Assembly (NCBI RefSeq): GCF_003027925.1
Contig: NZ_PYPS01000018.1
Coordinates: forward strand, 62,001 to 126,000
Reading direction: 5' to 3'
Length of the DNA stretch: 64,000 bases
Origin: Micromonospora sp. RP3T
Lineage (GTDB): Bacteria; Actinomycetota; Actinomycetes; Mycobacteriales; Micromonosporaceae
Shown here in pieces: positions 43,212-49,701 of this stretch (position 1 is its first letter; every line of letters starts with the position of its first letter). The translations under genes were made by a program, and so were the position numbers. Below the pieces are notes generated by a model. That model saw only the letters and a list, made by a program, of their open reading frames with translations. It was not told the origin of the DNA and did no database searches.

Positions 43212-43552
43212 AAGCCGCCGTGCCAGTTGCCGTACACGACGGCGCAGGCACCGTCCGATCCCGAGACCCAGAACGACCCGACGTAGGTCGATCCGGCCAT
43301 GAAGGAGATCGTCAGCATCCCGGACGGGAGGCTGAACCACCCGCAGTTGTACGAGGGGACGCCCCTGGTGGAGTAGCTCCCGTCAGGCCCGCTGACGAGC
43401 GCGTTGGTCCACGGCCCTTGGGAGCAGAGCTGAAGCTGGTAGGGCGCGGCGGCTTCGGCCGGGGCGGCGGAGACCGTGGCGAGAAGGCCGGCCGTCATCA
43501 GCGGAACAGCCACCCGGGCGACGGCGCGACGCCACCGTCCAGTCCTGAACAA
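43199..43552 (-). CDS. Small secreted protein of unknown function
   Basis: 117 residues. A signal peptide is clear (about 1-36: basic n-region, hydrophobic core, cleavage near AEA-AAP). The mature part of about 80 residues has four Cys (C43, C70, C102 and the C-terminal C117), probably two disulfides, and many Ser/Gly/Tyr in short strands. It is last in the same-strand run HemD-like, lectin 4, GH46-like and this gene, 110 nt after the GH46-like gene. It may bind glycan or cell wall, which is inference from context. Confidence 0.8.
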   Translation of the reverse strand: MFRTGRWRRAVARVAVPLMTAGLLATVSAAPAEAAAPYQLQLCSQGPWTNALVSGPDGSYSTRGVPSYNCGWFSLPSGMLTISFMAGSTYVGSFWVSGSDGACAVVYGNWHGGFYRC

Positions 43553-43662
43553 TGTGGTACCTCCCTCTCATCGGAGTGCCCGATCCGTTCGCCGGGACGG
43601 GAACCGGTGCCGGGCACGCCGTCACAACGGATCCCCGACGGGGATCGTTCAGCCTCGTCGGA

Positions 43663-44508
43663 TCAAAAGGTGGGACCTACCAGCCGCGGTGTGCCGTACG
43701 GGGCGACGGTCAGGGGCGGCCGGAGCTTGTCGTGGCCGTCGTCGAGCAGCGCCGCGAGCACGTCCACCCGACCCACCGTGTACGGCCAGGTGTCCCGGTG
43801 CTCCCGGTCGGCCGGGCTGGCCAGCGTCGCCCGGCGTTCCCGCAGGAGCGCGGACAGCCACTCCCGTTCGGGGACCGTGCCGGGTGGACCGCCGGCGCGG
43901 TGCGTGGCCCGGCGGACCAGCGCCGGCAGCGAGTCCACGTCGTCGGTGTTGCCGTGTTGCAGCATCGAGTCGAGGAGAATCGCCACGCCCAGCTGCGTCC
44001 TGATGTCCAACGCGCGGGCCAGGCTCAGCGACGGCGCGAAGTAGCGGGACTCGAGGACGTCGTCCTGCGCCCGTCGGAACCGGGCGTCCGCGCTGGCCTC
44101 CGCCCAGGCGGCCGGCAGCCCGGCCAGATCGGTGACGGAGGGGTCCTGGTCGGCGCTGAGCCGGGCCAGCACGGTGAGGTATCTCCTCGACAGCGGGGTC
44201 GGGCCGACCTGGGCGGCATAGCTCTGCACGACCTCGAACGCCTCGCCGTTGGCGGTGGAGAAGTCACCGATGCCGAGCAGGTAGCCGCGCGAGTCGAACT
44301 GCCGGACCGCGCGGGCGTACTGCGGCTGCGCGGTGTCGTGCAGCAGGGTGCTCTCCAACTGGCTGAGCACGAGACGTTGCTCGGCGTCCACCCTGACCGG
44401 CTCGTGCGCTCCGGCGAGCAGCGCGAGGACGAGACCGGCGGCGGTCACGGTCGGTAGCGCGGTCCAGGACACGCGCGGCCGGCGACGACGGACGTCCAGG
44501 TAACCCAC
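43663..44508 (-). CDS. Membrane-anchored GH46 chitosanase-like protein (catalytic Glu missing)
   Basis: 281 residues from the GTG at 44508 with GGAG 6 nt upstream; an ATG at 44586 would give 26 unlikely residues. A membrane helix lies near 16-34 and the GH46-like domain covers about 40-275. It is closely related to the N-terminal half of the fusion at 38576-40066 (shared GxGDFST, RFRRAQDDV, LLDSMLQHGN, WPYTVGRVD). The DxRGY Asp is kept (D72) and the expected Glu is Thr/Leu. It is encoded 88 nt after lectin 4, so the same two modules are split here and fused there. Confidence 0.85.
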   Translation of the reverse strand: MGYLDVRRRRPRVSWTALPTVTAAGLVLALLAGAHEPVRVDAEQRLVLSQLESTLLHDTAQPQYARAVRQFDSRGYLLGIGDFSTANGEAFEVVQSYAAQVGPTPLSRRYLTVLARLSADQDPSVTDLAGLPAAWAEASADARFRRAQDDVLESRYFAPSLSLARALDIRTQLGVAILLDSMLQHGNTDDVDSLPALVRRATHRAGGPPGTVPEREWLSALLRERRATLASPADREHRDTWPYTVGRVDVLAALLDDGHDKLRPPLTVAPYGTPRLVGPTF

Positions 44509-44596
44509 GCACCACTCCAGTGGCGAGAGTCGGTACACACCACGCCTGCTCGCCGACAGACTAGAGCACCGAGGCAGGGCGTACACGCGTCGCCGG

Positions 44597-45619
44597 TCAG
44601 TCGACGCGGACGAGTTGCCAGGTCTGCTTGCTGTTGGGGGCGGCCGGGTCGGCGCTCCACTGCTGGATCGGCACCCCGCTTCCGGTGCGCCCGTCCCGCA
44701 GGTCGAGCAGCGAGCCGCTGGCCACGTTGCGGATGGAGTACCGCTTCGAGCCGACCGACCGGAAGCACCAGTTCTGGTTGGCGTTACCGCTCGCCGGCTC
44801 CCACTGCTGCATGGGCGCGCCGTCGTCGTAACCGCCGTCGGGATTGTCCAGGGCCTTCCCGGAACGTAGGTTGATCAGCTGATAGCACCCGCCGGAGGTC
44901 CCGACCAGCTTCCACCGGGCCGCGTCGCCGGAACCGGTGAGCTGGACGATGGCGGCGCCGTCGGCCGCCGACCCGTCGCGTACGCCGACGAACTGGCCGC
45001 TCGTCGGGTTCATCAGCTGTACCGTGCCGCCGTTCGACGGCGCCACGGCGGTGGGGGTGGCCGGTGCCGTGGTGGGTGCGGGCGTGCTGGTCCGGGTCGT
45101 CGCCGGCGGGTCCGGGCGTCGCGTCGTCGGGATGGGCGCGGGTGACGCCGGCCGCGCAACGGACCTGCCCCGTGGCGGTGCGGGAGCCACGGTGATGCCG
45201 GCCGGCGCGGCCACCGGGCGCAGGGATGGCCGGCTCGGCGTCGTCACCGGAGGCGGGGTCGAGCCCGCGCTGGAGGCGTCGCCGATCGGACGGGGCGCAC
45301 CGGGGGGCGCCGTGGCAGGTGCACCGCCTCCGGCGGGGTGCGGCGCGGTGGGGGGCGCGCCGACGGCGGGGTCGCGGGCCGGCGGATCCTGCACGGTGGC
45401 CAGGCCGTCGCGGTGATGCGGCACGTCGGTCGTCCAACCGGTCGCCGACCAGGCCATGGCGCCGACCATCGTGCCGCTGACGAGGACCCGCAGCGGCCGT
45501 CGCCGTCGCCGATCCCGGGGCCGGCGGTGGGACCGGATCGGTGGCCGGTTGCCGAACAGTGCGCCGTCCGCCGGCCAGTCGTCGGGGCCGAGCGGCCTGC
45601 CGATTCGTGTCGAGTCCAT
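44597..45619 (-). CDS. Membrane-anchored ricin-type lectin (lectin 4)
   Basis: 340 residues from the ATG at 45619, 4 nt after the stop of the HemD-like gene and sharing its TAAGGA as Shine-Dalgarno, so the two are coupled. The cytosolic tail has DDWPADGALF and PPIRSHRR followed by an Arg-rich stretch, a membrane helix (about 44-62), a long Pro/Thr/Ala linker (65-215) and a ricin B-type trefoil (about 215-340) with QQW and QNW/QTW motifs. The tail motif matches lectin 2. Confidence 0.9.
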   Translation of the reverse strand: MDSTRIGRPLGPDDWPADGALFGNRPPIRSHRRPRDRRRRRPLRVLVSGTMVGAMAWSATGWTTDVPHHRDGLATVQDPPARDPAVGAPPTAPHPAGGGAPATAPPGAPRPIGDASSAGSTPPPVTTPSRPSLRPVAAPAGITVAPAPPRGRSVARPASPAPIPTTRRPDPPATTRTSTPAPTTAPATPTAVAPSNGGTVQLMNPTSGQFVGVRDGSAADGAAIVQLTGSGDAARWKLVGTSGGCYQLINLRSGKALDNPDGGYDDGAPMQQWEPASGNANQNWCFRSVGSKRYSIRNVASGSLLDLRDGRTGSGVPIQQWSADPAAPNSKQTWQLVRVD

Positions 45620-45623
45620 GTCC

Positions 45624-46790
45624 TTACAACGGACAGACCTGGGCCTGGTTCGACGGCAGTGGGTGGCGGTCGGGAACCGCGCCGATCCGGGTGGCGATCA
45701 GCCGGTATCCACCGCGAACGACGGTCTGCACCAGGTCGACGCCGGCCAACGGGGTGTCGTCGAACGCGCGCCGCAGCCGGGACACCGCCATCTCGACCGC
45801 GTGGTCGTTCACCCCGGACCAGGCCGCCGAGGCGCCGCGGATCTCGGCGGAGGACGTCACGTGCCCGGGTGAGCGGGCGAGCACCCGCAGGACCGTCATG
45901 GGTCCGGCCTGCACGGGGACCACGAGATCGTCGATCGCGACGGATCGGCTGCGGATCTGCATCCGGTGGCCGTCGACGTCCAGCGTGGGTCCTCGGCCGG
46001 GCACCTGCTCCACCAGCGCCGCCAGCAGGCCGGCGAGGCACGGAGCCGCCGCGACCACGGGGGTCATGCCCCGCTCGCGAAGCGGCGCCGCCGTGAGCGG
46101 GCCGAGGCAGGCAACCAGCACGCGTTCGGTCAGCGCGTCGCGCACATCGTCCAGCACACCGTCGGCGTCCGCCCGGCGCAGCAGGTCCACCGCGGTGGCC
46201 GGACCGGTCAACGCGACCGCGTCGACGTGACCACTGACGATTCCCGTCCACAGCCGGCGCAGCTCGTGGGCGCGCGAGGGCGGCAGGGCCCGGCTGGTCG
46301 CCACCTCGACGACGTCGGCGCCGCGTCGGCCCAGCGCGGCACACCACTCGCGATGATGATCCGACCCGACGACGGCGACGACCCGGCGACCGGCCATCGG
46401 CTGATCGAGCAGCCACCGATCGGGATCACGGGCGGGCGGCCGGGTCGGGGCGAGGCCCAGCTCGCGCAGCACGCCGACGGCCCGGGCGTCGTGCGTGACG
46501 AGCCGGGCCTCGCGGAGCAGCGCCGCGACCGGGTCACCGTGCCCCGCCTTCTGAGCGATCCGCAGCCAGGTCCGAAGCCCGGGGGCGGAGAAGGCGACGA
46601 CGTCGTGCACGGGTCGCGCGACTGCCCGGCGGGTCGCCTCCGCCACGGCGTCCGGATCAGCCGGCCCGACCGCGCGGACGGGCCGGACGGCGACGGGCCA
46701 TGCCCCGACCGCCCGCAGGCGTGCGGCCAACTCGTGCCGGCCGGGGTGCTCGGCGGCGACCGCGATCGTGTAGCCGGCCAGGTCCCGCAT
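45624..46790 (-). CDS. HemD-like (uroporphyrinogen-III synthase fold)/winged-helix fusion regulator
   Basis: 388 residues from the ATG at 46790 (GGAGGCAGGG upstream); the frame is open further upstream but not family-like. Residues 1-260 show the two-lobed HemD fold (YTIAVAAEHPGRHELAARL, VVAFSAPGLRTWL, VDAVALTGPATAVDLLRR, VLVACLGPLTAAPLRERG). Residues about 290-375 are an OmpR-type winged helix (MTVLRVLARSPGHVTS, VEMAVSRLRRAF, VVRGGYRLIA). The same fusion is known in actinobacteria (Rv0260c type), usually near nitrate/nitrite genes. Here it leads the lectin 4 operon, so it may be a regulator rather than a haem enzyme. Confidence 0.88.
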   Translation of the reverse strand: MRDLAGYTIAVAAEHPGRHELAARLRAVGAWPVAVRPVRAVGPADPDAVAEATRRAVARPVHDVVAFSAPGLRTWLRIAQKAGHGDPVAALLREARLVTHDARAVGVLRELGLAPTRPPARDPDRWLLDQPMAGRRVVAVVGSDHHREWCAALGRRGADVVEVATSRALPPSRAHELRRLWTGIVSGHVDAVALTGPATAVDLLRRADADGVLDDVRDALTERVLVACLGPLTAAPLRERGMTPVVAAAPCLAGLLAALVEQVPGRGPTLDVDGHRMQIRSRSVAIDDLVVPVQAGPMTVLRVLARSPGHVTSSAEIRGASAAWSGVNDHAVEMAVSRLRRAFDDTPLAGVDLVQTVVRGGYRLIATRIGAVPDRHPLPSNQAQVCPL

Positions 46791-47036
46791 CCCTGCCTCC
46801 CCGCACCGCCACTCGGAGTCCCGCTCCCGCTCCGAGCCCCACACCCGGGACGTCGGCCGGAGCCGACCTGACCAACGGCTGGTGACGGAGTGGCGTTCAC
46901 GCCCGCGAGGATCTTGTGAGGTTCTCGTCGTTTGCATCACGTCACAGGCGCGTCGCTGGTCGGAGACAGAACCGCGTTCGACACTGTCCGGGACGCCCGA
47001 TCGGAGGACCGGCAACCGCGGACCGTTGGAGACCCC

Positions 47037-48335
47037 ATGGCACGAAGATCCCTCCTCGCCGCCGTCGCGATCGTGGTCGTCCTGGCGTCCTGTGACGACA
47101 TCGTCCGTCCGCCCCGCCCGGACCCCGACCTGGTCGGTACGACCGTCGAGGTCGCGGCGACCTGGTCCGGTACCGAACGGGAGAACTTCCAGGTGGTACT
47201 CGACGCCTTCGCGGCGCGGACCGGCGCCACCGTGCGGTACACGGCCGGCGGCAACGACCTGCCGGTGCTGCTCGACAGCCGCGTCGCCGCCGGGTCGCCA
47301 CCCGACGTCGCGCTCGTCCCCCAGCCGGGTGTGGTCGCCGCGCTCGCCGGACGCGGTGCGCTCGTCCCACTCAGCGGTCGGACCGCGGACGCCGTCACGG
47401 CGAACTACAACGATGCGTGGCAGCGGCTCGGCGCGGTCGACGGCACCCGGTACGGCTTCTACTTCAAGGTGGCAAACAAATCGGTGATCTGGTACCGCAC
47501 GGAGTCGTTCCGGGCCGCCGGCGTGGCGCCGCCCGCGACCTGGGACGACTTCCGGGCGGTCTCGCGCGCTCTGGTGCGTTCGGGCACCACCCCGATGGTC
47601 GCCGCCGGTGGTGACGGCTGGGTGCTGACCGACTGGTTCGAGAACGCCTTCCTGCGTATCGGCGGGCCGACGAAGTACGACCGACTCGCTCGCCACGAGA
47701 TTCCCTGGACCGATCCGGCCGTCGTCGAGACGTTGACACTGCTGGGTGCGTACTGGCGCACGCCCCGGACGATCCTCGGTGGCCCCGTCGGCGCGCCGCA
47801 GATCACCTTCGACCAGTCGATCGCGGACGTGTTCGGCGCCACGCCGAGGGCCGCCATGCTCTTCGAGGGGGACTTCGTCGCCGCCGACATCACCCGGCTC
47901 GGCCGGTCCCGCGTGGGGGAGACCGCGAAGGTTTTCCCGTGGCCGTCGATCAGGGACTCGGCGCCGGCGGTCGTCGTCGCCGGCGACCAGGCGGTCCAGC
48001 TGAAGGACACCCCCGGGGCGCGAGCCGTCATGACGTTTCTGGCGTCCCCGGAGGCCGCCGCGCTGATCGTGGGCAAGGGCGGATTCATCTCGGCCAACGT
48101 CAAACTCGACCAGCGCGCCTATCCCGATCCGACCACCCGGGCGATGGCCGCTGCCGTGGTGGACGCCGGCGTGCTCCGGTTCGACCTGTCCGACCTGACG
48201 CCGCAGCGCTTCGGTGGTGGTAGCAACGCCGCACTCTGGGTGCTGCTCCAGGAGTTCCTCGCCAAGGGCCTGGACGCGCGGGTGGTGGCGCAGCGCCTGG
48301 AGGACGCGGCGAAGAAGGCGTACGGCAGCGGGTAG
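47037..48335 (+). CDS. Extracellular solute-binding lipoprotein (sugar ABC type)
   Basis: 432 residues from the ATG at 47037 with GGAG 6 nt upstream. A lipoprotein signal ends in LAS-C19. The mature part is a family 1 solute-binding protein: TYGTTVEVAATWSG-like first strand, a DVALVPQPGVVAAL hinge region and the usual WYRTESFRAAGV and PATWDDFRAVSRAL segments. Such proteins deliver sugars to ABC permeases, but no permease or ATPase gene is in the window. It is divergent to the HemD-like gene, 246 nt apart. Confidence 0.9.
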   Translation: MARRSLLAAVAIVVVLASCDDIVRPPRPDPDLVGTTVEVAATWSGTERENFQVVLDAFAARTGATVRYTAGGNDLPVLLDSRVAAGSPPDVALVPQPGVVAALAGRGALVPLSGRTADAVTANYNDAWQRLGAVDGTRYGFYFKVANKSVIWYRTESFRAAGVAPPATWDDFRAVSRALVRSGTTPMVAAGGDGWVLTDWFENAFLRIGGPTKYDRLARHEIPWTDPAVVETLTLLGAYWRTPRTILGGPVGAPQITFDQSIADVFGATPRAAMLFEGDFVAADITRLGRSRVGETAKVFPWPSIRDSAPAVVVAGDQAVQLKDTPGARAVMTFLASPEAAALIVGKGGFISANVKLDQRAYPDPTTRAMAAAVVDAGVLRFDLSDLTPQRFGGGSNAALWVLLQEFLAKGLDARVVAQRLEDAAKKAYGSG

Positions 48336-48404
48336 CGGACCGGGCCGCTGCGGGGCGGCATCCGCGGACCGCGTCGGAGGCTGGTGCGGTGGGCGGCGCC
48401 GCGC

Positions 48405-48614
48405 CTACTCGGCCACCTTCGTGCACATCGTCCAGCGGAAAATCGGGAGCCCTTTCTCGGTGAACTCATCCACTCGCTCGAAATGCTCCCAGCCGTTGTT
48501 GAACCGTACTTTCACCTTGAGTTCGTCGATCGGTACGAGCGCCGTCCGGCACTGCTCCGGCATGAATTTCGGACCACCTTCCAGGCGGCATTTCTCGACC
48601 ATCAGCTCAGGCAT
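48405..48614 (-). CDS. DUF5988-type small protein
   Basis: 69 residues from the ATG at 48614, with a GAGG about 9 nt upstream. It has an N-terminal CRLEGGP turn, a KVKVRFNNGWEHFE core and the RWTMCTKVAE end. This order fits my memory of the actinobacterial DUF5988 family, which is often near secondary-metabolism or peptide genes. Function unknown. Base composition here is less GC-rich than the neighbours. Confidence 0.75.
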   Translation of the reverse strand: MPELMVEKCRLEGGPKFMPEQCRTALVPIDELKVKVRFNNGWEHFERVDEFTEKGLPIFRWTMCTKVAE

Positions 48615-48677
48615 GAAGCGGCACCTCTTCCAGTCGGTCCAGAGCGGGCAGGAATGGGCGTCTCAGCTGTCCGGGCA

Positions 48678-48689
48678 CCTCAATTGAGG
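48678..48689. promoter_or_regulatory. 12-bp palindrome upstream of the DUF5988-type gene
   Basis: CCTCAATTGAGG is a perfect palindrome 64 nt upstream of the DUF5988-type start codon. A half-site-like CCTCAA recurs near 48758. It could be a dimeric repressor site; no matching regulator is identified. Confidence 0.35.
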
Positions 48690-48793
48690 CTAGATTCGCC
48701 GGCTGGTCGGTGTCAACCACGGACCCTTGTCGTCCGGCTTTAGTGCGGAATTAGAAAACCTCAAGAGAGCGCCCATATCCTGACGGTTCCCCA

Positions 48794-49105
48794 ATGCCGT
48801 CGAAGGGCATCGCTGCTACCTTTCCGGGAGTGCTGTTGTCGCAATTTCGGTCATCACTCGTGGCGGTCGGCAACCTGCTGGTGAGGTGGGCCCGCCGTGG
48901 TGGGGAAAGTGTCGTCACCGGCCTGGTCCTGCTCGGTAGTTCCTATTACCTGCCGGTGGCGTGGCCCCGGGAACCCGTCGACCACACCCCGGGCACCGGC
49001 GAGGAACCGGTGCCGTCGGAGGCCGGCTGCCCCCGCTGTCAGCTGACCGAGGCCGAGTCGGCGATCTGGCGCGCGCTCACCTCGTCCATGCGGGCCGACT
49101 CGTGA
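48794..49105 (+). CDS. Possible small membrane protein, doubtful start
   Basis: 103 residues if the ATG at 48794 is used, but no Shine-Dalgarno is seen there; in-frame GTGs at 48830 and 48860 are alternatives. The residues that survive all starts include one hydrophobic stretch (SVVTGLVLLGSSYYLPVAW), a CPRC pair and a short helix near the end (ESAIWRALTSSM). It may be a real membrane miniprotein or a chance ORF. No function can be proposed. Confidence 0.4.
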   Translation: MPSKGIAATFPGVLLSQFRSSLVAVGNLLVRWARRGGESVVTGLVLLGSSYYLPVAWPREPVDHTPGTGEEPVPSEAGCPRCQLTEAESAIWRALTSSMRADS

Positions 49106-49237
49106 TCCTGCGGCGGCCCGACCGGGGCGGCTGCGGACCCTGCGGCGTTGCCCGCCGCCGGTGTCCCGGTCGGCCCCAGCGGATTCGCGGCTCGCACCAC
49201 CACCGCTGGGGCAACCACCGCACCGGTAGGTCCGCGC

Positions 49238-49642
49238 TCAGTTGAACAGGAATACCGCCGCGTCCATGACCTTGTGCGGCTCCTTGATGCGCAGCATCCG
49301 TACGCCGGTCCAGCCCGCGTAGGCGCCGTCCACGCCCCGGGCGTCGAGGGTGACCCACTTGCCCGCCTGGATGTCGTTGGCGTCGATCCAGCCGGCGATG
49401 GCGACCGTCCCGTCCGGAAGGGTCAACTCCTCCCGGTAGTGGACCATCACGTGGTCGTCCGTCGGCCGTCGGTAGGCGACCTTGCCCCGGCCGCTCAGCG
49501 TGCCGACCTTACGGCCGTTGCCGTCGAGCAGCACGGTGTCGTAGGCGTCGGTGTCGCCCACATCGGGCGTGTCCGGGGAATTGCCCTCGTAGCGCAGGTT
49601 GACCATCTCGGTGAGCCCGGTCAACGCGATGCTGTCGGCCAT
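49238..49642 (-). CDS. Allene-oxide-cyclase-like beta-barrel protein
   Basis: 134 residues from an ATG with CAGGAGGG upstream. The sequence is a row of beta-strands with the AOC/dirigent-barrel pattern: DTVLLDGNGRKVGTLSG, MVHYREELTLPDGTVAIAG and GVDGAYAGWTGVRMLRI. No signal peptide or membrane segment is seen. Barrels of this type can isomerise or cyclise small hydrophobic molecules or simply bind them. It lies just beyond the end of the repeat-protein gene on the same strand, 59 nt away. Assignment by fold pattern only. Confidence 0.65.
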   Translation of the reverse strand: MADSIALTGLTEMVNLRYEGNSPDTPDVGDTDAYDTVLLDGNGRKVGTLSGRGKVAYRRPTDDHVMVHYREELTLPDGTVAIAGWIDANDIQAGKWVTLDARGVDGAYAGWTGVRMLRIKEPHKVMDAAVFLFN

Positions 49643-49701
49643 CGGAGTCCCTCCTGTTGGGTGTCTGCCGCCAGCATGTGCGCAGCCGCTAAAGCCGCCC
49701 T

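Noticed and set aside
48325..48351. GCAGCGG / CCGCTGC hairpin after the solute-binding gene
   Set aside because: Seven pairs across a 13-nt loop; could be chance in GC-rich DNA.
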